DNA from: Cyanobacteriota bacterium
Lineage (GTDB): Bacteria; Cyanobacteriota; Cyanobacteriia; PCC-6307; Cyanobiaceae
Reading direction: 5' to 3'
DNA: 64,000 nucleotides
NCBI GenBank assembly: GCA_027620015.1
Contig: JAQCGH010000002.1
Coordinates: 1-64,000 of the forward strand
Every line of letters begins with the position of its first letter. The stretch's first letter is position 1. Of this stretch, positions 18,897 to 30,187 are shown in pieces. The notes under the pieces were generated by a model. The model had not been told where the DNA came from. It saw nothing but the letters and a program-made list of their open reading frames with translations, and did no database searches. The position numbers and the translations under genes were made by a program.

Positions 18897-19154
18897 TCAG
18901 CCGATTCCGAGCAAGCCGCGGGTGAAGGACTCACCACCCATTGCAAGTTCAGTGGCGAGCAGGGCAATGAAACCGAGCATCGCCATACGTCCATTCAATT
19001 TTTCGGCACGCTCGTGAAAGCCCCAACCGCTTTCGGTCGATACAACTTCCATGCGGGGTTCTGTAGCGAAGGCATTCAGGCGACCGCCGTCTTCGGTAGT
19101 GACGGTGGCTCCGCGGATGGTGGCAGCTTCGATCGAAGGGGTGACTTGAGTCAT
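18897..19154 (-). CDS. high light inducible protein (chlorophyll a/b-binding like)
   Basis: ATG at 19154; GWGFHERAEKLNGRMAMLGFIALLATEL HLIP motif. Confidence 0.92.
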   Translation of the reverse strand: MTQVTPSIEAATIRGATVTTEDGGRLNAFATEPRMEVVSTESGWGFHERAEKLNGRMAMLGFIALLATELAMGGESFTRGLLGIG

Positions 19155-19236
19155 GGAATCCTGAAGTGCGTTTGTACCCAATGTAACACAATATTGCGGT
19201 TTGTAACTGTGGCCAGGAGATAAAGCCGCATCAGGC

Positions 19237-19884
19237 TCAGCGGAACCGCTTAAGGCAGAGCTCCTCAAAGGCAGGTCGCAGCAGGAAGGGGTATTCACCA
19301 ACCCAAAGCTTCAGCTGGGGCAGCCAGGCGTCGCTAATTGCTCCTACCTGCGAAAAATCCTTTCTTTCACTGAGCACCAACACCCGTACAACCATCCCAG
19401 CACGAATTTGCTGATGCTTTTTTACATAAGGGAAGCGGACCTTGCCGAGATAGCCCTCCTCGTCTTCAAGCTCAAGGGTGAGCCAGGTGCGGCGGTTTTC
19501 CACCAGCTCCAAGCGGCCGTCGTTATTTGCCTGTTCGCGGCGCTCCTCCACGATTTCTCGTGTATATAAATCTGCAATCTGGCCTTCAAACAGGGCTGCA
19601 GCCGGATAACGGCGCAGGCTGGAATTTTTCTGACCAGCCTCGAGGATCGGTCCCCAGAGCAAGTAGAGGGCAAAAACAAAGCCGACTACCAGAAATACCG
19701 GACCGAACTGGCTGGAGAACAACAGGGTTTGGCTTATTAAAAGGGCAATCACCGCGCCGATCACCGAGATCAGCACCCGCTGAAGGACCTTGCGGGGATT
19801 GCCGGTGCAGAAATTAAACTGGGGGCCTGTGGCCACCGCTGGGATCAGGCGGAGCAGCTCGCCAGGGCGGAGGGGAAGCAGCAT
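19237..19884 (-). CDS. conserved cyanobacterial membrane protein of unknown function
   Basis: Two TM segments and a conserved-looking soluble C-terminus (VGEYPFLLRPAFEELC). Confidence 0.75.
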   Translation of the reverse strand: MLLPLRPGELLRLIPAVATGPQFNFCTGNPRKVLQRVLISVIGAVIALLISQTLLFSSQFGPVFLVVGFVFALYLLWGPILEAGQKNSSLRRYPAAALFEGQIADLYTREIVEERREQANNDGRLELVENRRTWLTLELEDEEGYLGKVRFPYVKKHQQIRAGMVVRVLVLSERKDFSQVGAISDAWLPQLKLWVGEYPFLLRPAFEELCLKRFR

Positions 19885-20738
19885 CAGATCAGCCGCTCCA
19901 GGCCGTACACCAGACCTCTGAGCTGGCGCACCTTACGCACGGTGAGAAGTACTCCAGGCATGTAGGCGGAGCGGTCAATGGTGTCGTGGCGCAGGGTATA
20001 AGTCTCACCTAGCGCGCCAAATATCACCTCCTGGTGGGCCACCAGCCCCGGTAGGCGGATCGAGTGCAAGCGCAGGCCGCTCTCCCTTTGGCCACCGCGG
20101 CAGCCCGCCAGGGTTTCGTGCTCTTCCACCTGCTGGGGGTTGAAGGCTTTACCAAGCTCCTCAATTAACTCGGCGGTTTTGATGCAAGTACCGCTGGGGG
20201 CATCTGCCTTGCGGTTGTGGTGGAGTTCCGTGAGCTCGGCGAAGTCATAGAAGCGGGCGGCGGCGGCGGCAGCCTGCTGCAGCAGCACCATGCCAACTGA
20301 GAAGTTGGGGATCACTGCACCGCCCACAGAGGCCTTATCGGCAAAGCTGGCCAGATCTGCTAGCTGCAACTGGCTCAGGCCGGTGGTGCCGATCACCGGG
20401 TGCACGCCGTAGGCGATCGCCGCACGGGTGTGCTCGTAGACCACTGATGGATGGGTGAAATCCACCAACACCGCAGATCCACCCTGGCGAGCCGCCTGAC
20501 TGGCTTGGCAAAGGGCACCCTCAAAGTCGCTCGTGATAGCCACTTCCAACTCACCGAGGCCTAGTTCAAGACCTAGATCGGCACCCTCCTTGCCGGGGGT
20601 GGTGTCGATGGCGGCTACAAGGCTGCAGTCGGTGGCCGCAATCATGGCCCGCACCACCTCGGCGCCCATGCGGCCAAGCGCACCGGCCACCACAACGGGG
20701 ATCGTTACCCCTAAGGCCGTATCGGGAGCAGGAACCAT
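19884..20738 (-). CDS. dapB: 4-hydroxy-tetrahydrodipicolinate reductase
   Basis: [34 protein letters not shown]-adjacent core motifs. Confidence 0.96.
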   Translation of the reverse strand: MVPAPDTALGVTIPVVVAGALGRMGAEVVRAMIAATDCSLVAAIDTTPGKEGADLGLELGLGELEVAITSDFEGALCQASQAARQGGSAVLVDFTHPSVVYEHTRAAIAYGVHPVIGTTGLSQLQLADLASFADKASVGGAVIPNFSVGMVLLQQAAAAAARFYDFAELTELHHNRKADAPSGTCIKTAELIEELGKAFNPQQVEEHETLAGCRGGQRESGLRLHSIRLPGLVAHQEVIFGALGETYTLRHDTIDRSAYMPGVLLTVRKVRQLRGLVYGLERLI

Positions 20739-20911
20739 GGCGTTTGAAAAGCGCTGATATCAACCCTATGCGGGGCATGCAAGGCAAGATCACCCGTAAA
20801 GGCAGTGACCCCCGTAGATTCGCCAATAACCCTTAATCCGCGCGCATGTTCACGCAGGTTCGCTCCACCAACCGCCGCGTTACGCCCGGAGAAGTGAATG
20901 GCCGTGCCGTG

Positions 20912-23900
20912 ATGAAGGCCGTTTATGTGGTGCTTGAGCCCCAGTACCAAAACGCGCTGACCCTTGCAGCCAAATCGCTTAACGCCCAAAACAGCCCACT
21001 GGCGATCGAGCTGAGCGGCTACCTGATTGAGGAACTGCGCGACCCCCAAAACTACGCCGACTTCCAGGCAGATGTGGCGGCGGCGGATGTCTTTATTGCT
21101 TCGCTAATTTTCATTGAAGACCTGGCCCAGAAGGTAGTGGAAGCGGTAGCTCCGCACCGAGACCGGCTTAAGGCAGTGGTGGTATTCCCCTCCATGCCGG
21201 AGGTGATGCGACTCAACAAACTCGGCACCTTTTCAATGGCCCAGTTGGGCCAGAGCAAGAGCGCCATCGCCAGCTTCATGAAAAAGCGCAAGGAGGCTGG
21301 CGGAGCCGGCTTCCAAGACGCGATGTTGAAGCTGCTCAACACCCTGCCGACGGTTCTTAAATATCTGCCGGTGGAGAAGGCGCAAGATGCCCGCTCCTTC
21401 ATGCTCAGCTTTCAGTATTGGCTGGGCGGCACCCCAGACAATCTCAGGAATTTTCTGTTGATGCTGGCCGATAAATACGTATTCCCACGAGGCGGCACTA
21501 GCGAAGCTGCCAATCGAACTGAGGTGGTTGTTGCAGAGCCCGAGGTATTCCCTGACCTGGGTATTTGGCACCCACTAGCGCCGGGAATGTTTGAAGATTT
21601 AAAGGAATATTTAAACTGGAATTCCAGCCGCAGCGATTTAAGCGAGAAGGCCCTCATCACTCCGGTAATCGGCCTAGTGCTGCAGCGCAGCCACATCGTC
21701 ACTGGCGATGAAGCTCACTACGTGGCGATCATTCAAGAATTGGAATACCGCGGCGCCACGGTGATCCCGGTGTTCTGCGGTGGGCTTGATTTCACCAAGC
21801 CAGTCAATGCCTTTTTCTACGACCCTCTCAACCCTGAGGTCTCCTTGGTGGATGGGGTGGTGTCACTCACGGGTTTTGCCCTTGTGGGTGGTCCGGCTCG
21901 GCAGGACCACCCCAAGGCGATTGAGGTGCTCAAAAAGCTGAACCGCCCCTACATGGTGGCGTTGCCGCTGGTGTTTCAAACCACCCAAGAGTGGGAGGAG
22001 AGCGATCTAGGTCTGCACCCAGTTCAGGTGGCCCTACAGATCGCCATCCCAGAATTAGATGGCGCTATAGAGCCAATCGTGCTCAGCGGCCGCGACGACG
22101 CCACCGGCAAAGCCCACACCCTGCAAGACCGGGTCGAAGCGATCGCAGAGCGCGCAATCCGCTGGGCCTCCCTGCGGATCAAGCCTCGGGCTGAAAAGAA
22201 GCTGGCGATAACCGTGTTCAGCTTCCCCCCAGATAAGGGCAACGTCGGCACGGCGGCCTACCTAGATGTATTTGGCTCGATCTTCCGGGTGCTCGAGGAG
22301 ATGAAGGCAAAGGGATACGACGTGGAGGGCCTGCCGCGGGATTCCAAGGCCCTAATGGAGGCGGTGATCAACGATCCAGAAGCCCTCCAGGGTGCACCGG
22401 AGCTGGCGATCGCCCACCGCATGAGCGTGGAGGAGTACGAGCGGCTCACCCCCTACTCCGAACGACTTGAAGAAAACTGGGGCAAGCCCCCCGGCAACCT
22501 GAACAGCGACGGCACCAACCTGCTGATCTACGGCCGCCACTTCGGCAATGTGTTTGTGGGCGTGCAACCCACTTTTGGCTACGAGGGCGATCCGATGCGG
22601 CTGCTCTACTCGCGCAGCGCCAGCCCCCACCACGGATTTGCCGCCTACTACACCTATTTGGAAAAGGTGTGGGGAGCCGATGCGGTGTTGCACTTCGGCA
22701 CCCACGGCTCGCTGGAGTTCATGCCTGGAAAGCAGATGGGCATGAGCGAAACCTGCTACCCCGATTCACTAATTGGCGCCCTGCCAAACCTCTATTACTA
22801 CGCCGCTAATAACCCAAGCGAAGCCACGATCGCCAAGCGGCGTGGCTACGCCTCCACGATCAGCTACCTCACACCACCGGCAGAAAATGCCGGCCTCTAT
22901 CGGGGCCTCAAGGAACTCGGTGAGCTGGTAGGTAGCTATCAACAACTACGTGAGGGCAGCCGGGGCGTGCAGATCGTCAACGCGATTGTGGAAACGGCGC
23001 GCCAGTGCAATCTCGACAAGGACATTTCCTTCTCTGATCTTGATGCTTCAGAGATGGGCCTTGATGGCCGCGATGGTGTGGTGGGTGCGGTGTACCGCCA
23101 GCTGATGGAAATCGAAAGCCGGCTCTTGCCTTGCGGCTTGCACACGATTGGTAAGCCGCCTACCGCTGAGGAGGCGATGGCGACTTTGGTGAATATTGCG
23201 GCCCTTGAGCGTGAGGAAGATGGCCTGCGCTCCCTGCCAGCCCTGCTTGCCGAAAGCCGGGGCCGCACGATTGCTGACATCTACAAAGGCAACGACGACG
23301 GCGTACTAGTTGATGTAGAGCTCAACCGCACGATTACCGAGGTGTGTCGCTCGGCGGTGAGCGCCATGGTGAAGGCCGTTACCGGCGCTGATGGCCGGGT
23401 AACCCTGCGTCAAAACTTTGGTTGGTTGATTGCCCTGCTGGAGAAATTCGGCTTCCAGTTGCCTAGTCCCTGGCTTAGTGCCTGCCGCAACGCAGGCTTT
23501 GCCGGGGTTAACCAAGCTGAGCTCGACAAGTTGTTTGGCTACCTGCGCTTCTGCCTTGAACAAATCTGCGCGGATATGGAGATGCAGAGCCTTCTTAAGG
23601 CCCTCGACGGCGAATACGTGCTTCCCGGCCCAGGCGGTGACCCGATCCGCAACCCTGGCGTGCTGCCCAGCGGCAAAAACATCCACGCACTTGATCCCCA
23701 ATCGATCCCCACCCGCGCCGCAATTGCTGCCGCCAAAGTTGTGGTAGATCGGCTAATCGAGCGCCAGAAAGCCGAGCAGGGCTCCTGGCCCGAAACGATT
23801 GCCTGCGTGCTCTGGGGCACCGACAACATCAAGACCTACGGCGAATCCCTGGCTCAGATCCTCTGGTTTATCGGTGTGCGGCCAGTGGCCGACTCCCTAG

Positions 23901-24862
23901 GCCGGGTAAACAAGCTTGAGCTGATCTCCCTTGCAGAGCTGGGCAGGCCCCGTATCGACGTGGTGGTGAATTGCAGCGGCGTGTTCCGCGATCTGTTTAT
24001 CAACCAGATGGGCCTGATCGATCAGGGCGTGAAGATGGCAGCGGAGGCTGATGAACCTCTTGAAATGAACTTTGTGCGTCGCCACGCCCAAGAGCAGGCG
24101 GCGGCCCAGGGAGTATCTCTGCGGGATGCGGCGACGCGGGTGTTTTCCAATGCCAGCGGTAGCTACAGCTCAAATGTGAATCTGGCGGTGGAAAACAGCA
24201 CCTGGGAGGAGGAGAATGAGCTGCAGGAGATGTATCTCTCACGCAAAACCTTTGCCTTCAACGCCGACAATCCAGGTGAAATGAACCAGAACCGAGAAGT
24301 GTTCGAATCAGCCATGAAAACGGCTGACGTGACATTCCAGAACCTGGATTCAGCTGAGATTTCCCTCACTGATGTGAGCCATTACTTTGATTCCGACCCC
24401 ACCAAGCTCATCGCCGGCTTGCGTGACGATGGCAAGACACCGACGAGTTATATCGCCGATACCACCACTGCAAATGCCCAGGTGCGCTCTTTGAGCGAAA
24501 CGATCCGGCTCGATTCGCGCACCAAGCTGCTAAATCCCAAGTGGTATGAGGGAATGCTGAATAGCGGCTACGAGGGTGTGCGCGAAGTGGCCAAGCGGCT
24601 CAACTTCACCCTGGGCTGGAGCGCCACCAGCGGCTCTGTAGACAATTTCGTGTACGAAGAGGCAAACGACACCTTCATCAACGATCCGGAGATGCGCAAG
24701 CGACTGATGGAGCTCAATCCACACAGCTTCCGCCGCATCGTGGGAACCCTGCTGGAAGTAAATGGACGCGGCTACTGGGAAACCAGCGATGAGAACATTG
24801 CCCAGTTGCAGGAGATCTATCAGGAGATTGAAGACCGGATTGAGGGGGTCACTGAGGGGTGA
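20912..24862 (+). CDS. chlH: magnesium chelatase subunit H
   Basis: ORF 20846-24862 (internal ATG near 20912); [51 protein letters not shown] and full-length ChlH architecture. Confidence 0.97.
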   Translation: MKAVYVVLEPQYQNALTLAAKSLNAQNSPLAIELSGYLIEELRDPQNYADFQADVAAADVFIASLIFIEDLAQKVVEAVAPHRDRLKAVVVFPSMPEVMRLNKLGTFSMAQLGQSKSAIASFMKKRKEAGGAGFQDAMLKLLNTLPTVLKYLPVEKAQDARSFMLSFQYWLGGTPDNLRNFLLMLADKYVFPRGGTSEAANRTEVVVAEPEVFPDLGIWHPLAPGMFEDLKEYLNWNSSRSDLSEKALITPVIGLVLQRSHIVTGDEAHYVAIIQELEYRGATVIPVFCGGLDFTKPVNAFFYDPLNPEVSLVDGVVSLTGFALVGGPARQDHPKAIEVLKKLNRPYMVALPLVFQTTQEWEESDLGLHPVQVALQIAIPELDGAIEPIVLSGRDDATGKAHTLQDRVEAIAERAIRWASLRIKPRAEKKLAITVFSFPPDKGNVGTAAYLDVFGSIFRVLEEMKAKGYDVEGLPRDSKALMEAVINDPEALQGAPELAIAHRMSVEEYERLTPYSERLEENWGKPPGNLNSDGTNLLIYGRHFGNVFVGVQPTFGYEGDPMRLLYSRSASPHHGFAAYYTYLEKVWGADAVLHFGTHGSLEFMPGKQMGMSETCYPDSLIGALPNLYYYAANNPSEATIAKRRGYASTISYLTPPAENAGLYRGLKELGELVGSYQQLREGSRGVQIVNAIVETARQCNLDKDISFSDLDASEMGLDGRDGVVGAVYRQLMEIESRLLPCGLHTIGKPPTAEEAMATLVNIAALEREEDGLRSLPALLAESRGRTIADIYKGNDDGVLVDVELNRTITEVCRSAVSAMVKAVTGADGRVTLRQNFGWLIALLEKFGFQLPSPWLSACRNAGFAGVNQAELDKLFGYLRFCLEQICADMEMQSLLKALDGEYVLPGPGGDPIRNPGVLPSGKNIHALDPQSIPTRAAIAAAKVVVDRLIERQKAEQGSWPETIACVLWGTDNIKTYGESLAQILWFIGVRPVADSLGRVNKLELISLAELGRPRIDVVVNCSGVFRDLFINQMGLIDQGVKMAAEADEPLEMNFVRRHAQEQAAAQGVSLRDAATRVFSNASGSYSSNVNLAVENSTWEEENELQEMYLSRKTFAFNADNPGEMNQNREVFESAMKTADVTFQNLDSAEISLTDVSHYFDSDPTKLIAGLRDDGKTPTSYIADTTTANAQVRSLSETIRLDSRTKLLNPKWYEGMLNSGYEGVREVAKRLNFTLGWSATSGSVDNFVYEEANDTFINDPEMRKRLMELNPHSFRRIVGTLLEVNGRGYWETSDENIAQLQEIYQEIEDRIEGVTEG

Positions 24863-24960
24863 ATAAAGGGTTGCAAACGCTTCAGGTATTGGAAGGCGAT
24901 CTCAATGCCGCCGGCATCATCGAAACAAACTTCCATCGCCAAAACCTTGGAGATATTTAA
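24859..24960 (+). CDS. small ORF (33 aa) overlapping chlH stop by GTGA
   Basis: GTG start at 24859 overlapping TGA of chl[34 protein letters not shown]. Confidence 0.25.
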   Translation: MNKGLQTLQVLEGDLNAAGIIETNFHRQNLGDI

Positions 24961-25018
24961 AACAGAGCTTCAATCAAAATCGGCTGCATCAATCCAGGCT
25001 TTCTCTCGCTGGCAAAAG

Positions 25019-25912
25019 TCAATGAGAAGGTTCTGGGTGATTAGTAGGCCTGAGCGCGTCGGCCATCCGGGCAACCTGCACTATTGGTCCAACGTCGTGC
25101 ACACGCAGGATTCGGGCCCCCTGGGCGATCGCCTGGCTGCACACCGCCGCCGTGCCCCATAGCCGCGCCCGTGGCCTTGGCACGTTCAGCACAGCACCGA
25201 TGAACCGCTTTCGCGAAGGCCCAACTAGCAGGGGAAAGCCTTCGGCCGCCAGGGTCCCTAGGCGCCGGAGTAAATCCAGATTGTGGTCTGTGTCCTTAGC
25301 GAAGCCCAACCCTGGATCCCAGATCAGCTGCCGCGGGCGCACCCCCACCGCTAGCGCCCTTTCAGTGGCTTCTAGTAAGCCAGCCCGCACCTCAGCCACC
25401 ACATCGTCGTAATGGGCAAGGGAGTTCATGCTGCGGCTATTGCCGCGGCTGTGCATAAGCACCAGCGGACATCCAACCGCAGCCACCAAGCGCAGCAGGG
25501 CAGGATCCCGCCGGCCACCGCTGACGTCGTTAATCCAGTGGGCTCCTGCCGCCAAGGCCGCCTCGGCCACCACCGCATGAAAGCTATCGATCGAGAGCAG
25601 GGCGCCTGGATGGGCAGCGCGAATGGCAGTGAGAGCAGGCAGTAAACGTGCCAGCTCCCGCTCGGGACCCACCTCCTCGGCACCGGGCCTGGTGCTCTGG
25701 GCACCCAAGTCGAGCAGATCGGCGCCCTGGGCCAGCATCCGCCCAGCAGCGCGCACCGCCTGCGCCGCGCTGGCGAGGCGACCGCCGTCGCTGAAGGAGT
25801 CGGGGGTGAGGTTCAGCACCCCCATCACTGCGGTGCGCTCGCCCCAGGCGAAACGGGGTTGGTCCATCACAGCAGGGCCAGATTCAGCGGCCGTAGTTGA
25901 CGATGCGGGCAA
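25019..25912 (-). CDS. folP: dihydropteroate synthase
   Basis: [47 protein letters not shown]. Confidence 0.96.
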   Translation of the reverse strand: MPASSTTAAESGPAVMDQPRFAWGERTAVMGVLNLTPDSFSDGGRLASAAQAVRAAGRMLAQGADLLDLGAQSTRPGAEEVGPERELARLLPALTAIRAAHPGALLSIDSFHAVVAEAALAAGAHWINDVSGGRRDPALLRLVAAVGCPLVLMHSRGNSRSMNSLAHYDDVVAEVRAGLLEATERALAVGVRPRQLIWDPGLGFAKDTDHNLDLLRRLGTLAAEGFPLLVGPSRKRFIGAVLNVPRPRARLWGTAAVCSQAIAQGARILRVHDVGPIVQVARMADALRPTNHPEPSH

Positions 25913-26612
25913 AGCTCACCGGATCAAGGGAGGCACCACCCACCAACACGCCATCGATGTCGCTCTGGGCCATCAAATCGTCGATGGTGGCAGGGTTCAC
26001 CGAGCCGCCATATTGCACAGTGACGCCAGGGTTGCCCACCCAGCCCCGGATCAGACCACAAATGCGGTTTGCTTCCTCGGCGGCACAGGTCTTGCCGGTG
26101 CCGATCGCCCAAATCGGCTCGTAGGCCACCACCAATTGGGTGGGATCCACATCCTCTAGGCCCTGTTCGATCTGGCGGTGAATCACCCGCTCGGTTTCAT
26201 TTGATTCGCGCTGGTCGAGGCTTTCACCCACGCACAGGATTGGTATCACTCCATGGCGCTGGGCGTTACGGGCGCGCAGGTTGATCTGCTCATCGCTTTC
26301 GCTGTAGTACTTGCGGGGCTCGCTGTGACCAACGATGGCGTAGCTCACCCCATGCTCCAGCAGCATCGGAGCCGAAATCATGCCGGTGTAGGCCCCTTGG
26401 TCTTCCCAGTGCACGTTTTGGCCAGCAAACTCCACGCCAGCACCCTCCAGGTGGCGACAAAGAGTTGGAATCGAAGTGAAAGGCGGAGCGATGACCACCT
26501 CCCTGTCGTCTGGGAGGTTGGCAATAAGTGGCCGAAACGTGGCTGCAAATACCCGCGTCTCAGCACAGGTCATGTGCATCTTCCAATTACCCGCGATCAC
26601 GGCCTTACGCAT
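25884..26612 (-). CDS. tpiA: triose-phosphate isomerase
   Basis: [42 protein letters not shown]. Confidence 0.97.
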   Translation of the reverse strand: MRKAVIAGNWKMHMTCAETRVFAATFRPLIANLPDDREVVIAPPFTSIPTLCRHLEGAGVEFAGQNVHWEDQGAYTGMISAPMLLEHGVSYAIVGHSEPRKYYSESDEQINLRARNAQRHGVIPILCVGESLDQRESNETERVIHRQIEQGLEDVDPTQLVVAYEPIWAIGTGKTCAAEEANRICGLIRGWVGNPGVTVQYGGSVNPATIDDLMAQSDIDGVLVGGASLDPVSFARIVNYGR

Positions 26613-26640
26613 CAGCCCTCTTCAGCACTGTGAGGAAAAC

Positions 26641-26838
26641 CTAATGGGCCAGCGGCCGGGGACCCATAAACAACAGCTCGCGGCCGTTGAGCTCCACCGC
26701 ATCACCAGGGGCCAACTGACGGCCCCGACGGGTTTCGATGGCGCCATTCACGCGCACATCACCCCGCTGAATGCGCAGCTTTGCCTCGCCGCCGGTGCCC
26801 ACCAGGCCTTCGTACTTAAGAAATTGGTCGAGTTTCAA
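26641..26838 (-). CDS. RNA-binding S4 domain protein
   Basis: LKLDQFLKYEGLVGTGGEAKLRIQRGDVRVNGAIETRRGRQLAPGDAVELNG; TTG start at 26838 proposed. Confidence 0.8.
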   Translation of the reverse strand: MKLDQFLKYEGLVGTGGEAKLRIQRGDVRVNGAIETRRGRQLAPGDAVELNGRELLFMGPRPLAH

Positions 26839-26873
26839 GGGGCGGCTTAGAGAAGCAGCGATAGCGTTACCGC

Positions 26874-28613
26874 ATGCTTGCACCTTCGCCGGCCGGGTTT
26901 CGACACCTCTGGCCGCTGCTGAAACCACACAGCCGGCGACTGCTGGCAGGTGGGCTGTGCATGGTGATCTTTGTGGCCTGCTGGCCGCTGCTGGCCTGGC
27001 TGGCTGGCCAGCTGATTCCTGCCATCGGCGCTGGCAACTTTCCGCTAGTGCTACGCACAATCGCCGCGGCCCTGGGTCTGTTTTTAGTGCAGAAGGCAGC
27101 CCAATTCGGCCAGGACACCTTGCTTGCAGGGCCGGCCCTGAGGGTTAGTCAGGAGTTGAGGCGAGGTCTGTTTGCCCGACTGCAACGGCTTGAATTCGGT
27201 GCCCTCGAAAAACTCTCGGCCGGCGACCTCACCTATCGCCTCACCGAAGACGCCGACCGGGTAGGCGAGGTGATTTACAAAACCATCCAAGACACCACCC
27301 CGAGCGCCCTGCAGCTGGTTGTGGTGCTCGGCTACATGGTGTGGCTCGATTGGCCACTTGCTACGGCAACCCTTCTGCTGGCGCCTGTAGTCGTAGTGCT
27401 GGTGAGTAGCTTTGGCGCCCGGGTGATGGCGGCCGCCGAACGCAGCCAGAAGCAAGTGAGTGAGCTTGCAGGGTTGCTAGGTGAGGCGATCGCCGGCCTG
27501 CCCCTTGTGCGAGCCTTCGCAGCCGAACCATGGCTGCAGCAGCGCTTCGACACCGAAATCGACCTGCACCGACAGGCCCGATACCGCACCCTAAAACTGC
27601 TCGCCTTACAGCACCCAGTGGTGGGTTTCCTTGAAGCAGCCGGCATCCTCACGGTGCTGCTACTCGGAGCCGCCCGGATTCAGGCCGGCGGCCTCAACAG
27701 TCAAGGCTTCAGCAGCTACGTGGCGGCCCTGCTGATGTTGATTGATCCGATCTCCCACCTCACCACCAACTTCAACGAGCTTCAGCAGGGCCAGGCCTCG
27801 CTGCGGCGACTGCGGGCGATCGAAGCCGAACCAGTAGAAGCTCCAGACCGCCCCACGGCCCAGCCGCTTGGCAGTGTGCTCGGCGAGTTGGTGCTCGAGC
27901 AGGTGCGCTTCGGCTACAACCCCACCCAACCAGTACTGCACGACCTAAATCTGCAGGTGCTGCCTGGCCAGGTGGTAGCCCTAGTGGGCCCCTCTGGTGC
28001 CGGCAAAAGCACCCTGTTCTCCCTGCTGCTGCGCTTCAACACCGCCCAGCATGGCCAGGTGCTGCTTGACGGCCACAACGTGGCCGATCTACAAGCGCGG
28101 GAGCTACGCCGCGCAGTCGCCCTGGTGCCCCAACAAAGCAGTGTGTTTTCTGGCACGGTGGCTGAAGCGATCGCCTTCGGCAGGCCGGCCAGCGAGGCTG
28201 CCATCCGCCAAGCAGCCAGCCTGGCCAATGCAGCCGGCTTCATCGAAGCCCTGCCCCAGGGCTTCGCCAGCCGCATCGAAGAACGGGGCAGCAACTTTTC
28301 TGGCGGCCAGTTGCAAAGGCTGGCCATCGCCCGTGCCGTGCTTGGCAACCCGGCGGTGCTATTGCTAGATGAGGCCACCAGCGCCTTAGATGCCCAAGCG
28401 GAGGAGGCGGTGCAGCGGGGCCTGGAGCAGGCAATGGCTGGCCGCACCGTGCTGGTGATCGCCCACCGGCTAGCCACAGTTCAGGGTGCAGACCGGATCC
28501 TGGTGCTCGATGGCGGGCGCATCGTCGAACAGGGCAGTCACAATGAGCTGATGGCTCAGGGAGGCCGCTACCGCGAACTCTGCGAGCGCCAATTCATTCA
28601 TCTGCAAGCCTGA
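26874..28613 (+). CDS. ABC transporter, fused permease/ATPase (MsbA-like)
   Basis: VALVGPSGAGKSTLFSLLLRF Walker A, NFSGGQLQRLAIARA signature, VLLLDEATSALD Walker B. Confidence 0.95.
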   Translation: MLAPSPAGFRHLWPLLKPHSRRLLAGGLCMVIFVACWPLLAWLAGQLIPAIGAGNFPLVLRTIAAALGLFLVQKAAQFGQDTLLAGPALRVSQELRRGLFARLQRLEFGALEKLSAGDLTYRLTEDADRVGEVIYKTIQDTTPSALQLVVVLGYMVWLDWPLATATLLLAPVVVVLVSSFGARVMAAAERSQKQVSELAGLLGEAIAGLPLVRAFAAEPWLQQRFDTEIDLHRQARYRTLKLLALQHPVVGFLEAAGILTVLLLGAARIQAGGLNSQGFSSYVAALLMLIDPISHLTTNFNELQQGQASLRRLRAIEAEPVEAPDRPTAQPLGSVLGELVLEQVRFGYNPTQPVLHDLNLQVLPGQVVALVGPSGAGKSTLFSLLLRFNTAQHGQVLLDGHNVADLQARELRRAVALVPQQSSVFSGTVAEAIAFGRPASEAAIRQAASLANAAGFIEALPQGFASRIEERGSNFSGGQLQRLAIARAVLGNPAVLLLDEATSALDAQAEEAVQRGLEQAMAGRTVLVIAHRLATVQGADRILVLDGGRIVEQGSHNELMAQGGRYRELCERQFIHLQA

Positions 28614-28912
28614 TGGCATGGGAGTACCGGGTGATCCACATCAACGTGGAGAGCGGCAATCCGCCGGGTCCTCCCTCCCCCGAGGCAGACAGTGAAAAGC
28701 TCGGCGGTGCCTTGAGCTCTGAGTTTCTAAAAAAGGAATTTCCGCAGCAATACGACGCCGCGGCCACCAAACCACGTCACCCAGCCGAGCAGCTGCAGTT
28801 TTTTCTCAATGCCCTAGGCAAGGAAAACTGGGAGATGATGGAAGCAGCTCAGGTGGGCCCCCTACTGATGTTTTTCTTCAAGCGACCGGTTGGCCTACCA
28901 CCCGTATCCTGA
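28613..28912 (+). CDS. conserved hypothetical protein
   Basis: 99 aa, overlaps ABC transporter stop; EYRVIHINVESGN...FFLNALGKENWEMM. Confidence 0.75.
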   Translation: MAWEYRVIHINVESGNPPGPPSPEADSEKLGGALSSEFLKKEFPQQYDAAATKPRHPAEQLQFFLNALGKENWEMMEAAQVGPLLMFFFKRPVGLPPVS

Positions 28913-29168
28913 GAGTGAAAGAATTTTGCCCCTCTTGGACAACATCACTCAACAGCCTGACAACCAACCGCCCGTGCTCACCTTCGAGGGTAAGCGCTAT
29001 GACCTCAACGGCTTGCCAGATGAGATGAAGGAGCTGGTGCGGGGCATGCAAGTAGCTGATGCCCAGCTGCGCATGCATGAAGACACCCTGAAGGTGCTTG
29101 CAGTGGGCCGCCAAGCTATGGCCAGCCAGCTGAACGACAAACTGCAAAACGTCACCCCACTGCCCTAA
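28890..29168 (+). CDS. DUF6447-like protein
   Basis: LTFEGKRYDLNGLPDEMKELVRGMQVADAQLRMHEDTLKVLAVGRQAMASQLNDKL. Confidence 0.75.
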   Translation: MAYHPYPESERILPLLDNITQQPDNQPPVLTFEGKRYDLNGLPDEMKELVRGMQVADAQLRMHEDTLKVLAVGRQAMASQLNDKLQNVTPLP

Positions 29169-29481
29169 AGAGAGGGGTGATCTGAAGGCCGTAATGCCGA
29201 CCGTAGCTACTGCCCCTTTGTTCAGCGTCAAATCCGTTTTAGTTAGGGCTCAAAGGCCATTTTGTCCGGAGACTCTCCATCAATGCCCGCACCGCCAGAT
29301 TGAACCTGGCATAGCAATTATTGAAGTTGTCCCAGCCGATCGTGGTCAAACACCTGGGAGGTCAGGGACACTTCGCCTGAGTTGAGCACCTGACCCTGGC
29401 GCTCCTTGGCCAGGCCAAAATCGAATACACCAACACAAACAGAGAACATCTCTGCAATGTGCCAAGCAGCGACCTTTTCGC

Positions 29482-30162
29482 CTAAGCCAAGGGGGCAAGA
29501 TCCTCGAAACGAAACACCTGGGTGCCAGCCGATGTGTCGCCATGGGCAGCGGTCTCAACCACCCGCTCGCTCAACACCCATGGTCCAGCCTCTGTCAGCG
29601 GCACAAAGGTGTCGGTGAAACGGCTGATGCCACCCGTAGCTTCGCCGGTTGCCGGATCGGCGTACTGACTGGTGTAACTGCGACTCAAGTAGCCGCTGCC
29701 GGTGTCTGTTGTGCTCTCAGTGAAGATCGTCACCACGGTGCCGTGGATGTGGCGATGCACCATCGTCACCACATCTGCCTTGATGCGATAACGATCGCCT
29801 TCGTTTTTACCGCCCACAATCACTTCAGTGCCCACTGCGTCCGTGTCGCCGGCGCTGAAGCTATTGGCGCCGTGGGTTTGCTCAAAGCTGCGCCGCACCC
29901 GGTGGATCGCTACCTCCCAGAGTTGGGAAGCCAAGGCCTTATGAATCTCTTCATCGGCAACGCCGGCCACGGTCGCCTTGAGGTCGGCGCCCACCACAAA
30001 AGTCCCCTCCACCTTTTTTTCGCCTTGCTGCCAGAGGCAACTGCCCTGATAGCCGCCGAAGCCTGGCTCCCAGGTGTAGCGATTTTCATAGGCGGCCCGG
30101 AAGGCCGCTGCGCAGTCGCTGCCTGCAGTGATCTGGTTGCTTACTTGAGTGCTGGCTGTCAA
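29482..30162 (-). CDS. DUF3386 domain-containing protein
   Basis: AAFRAAYENRYTWEPGFGGYQG...IHRVRRSFEQTHGANSF; TTG start near 30162 suggested; the longer ORF overlaps carB. Confidence 0.82.
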   Translation of the reverse strand: MTASTQVSNQITAGSDCAAAFRAAYENRYTWEPGFGGYQGSCLWQQGEKKVEGTFVVGADLKATVAGVADEEIHKALASQLWEVAIHRVRRSFEQTHGANSFSAGDTDAVGTEVIVGGKNEGDRYRIKADVVTMVHRHIHGTVVTIFTESTTDTGSGYLSRSYTSQYADPATGEATGGISRFTDTFVPLTEAGPWVLSERVVETAAHGDTSAGTQVFRFEDLAPLA

Positions 30163-30187
30163 GGCGAGATCTATCGGGTTCCCAACC

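Noticed and set aside
20711-21049. 112-aa minus-strand ORF at the dapB/chlH divergence
   Set aside because: Overlaps the dapB start and chlH 5' end; no family resemblance.
27914-28477. 187-aa minus-strand ORF
   Set aside because: Antisense to the ABC transporter ATPase domain.
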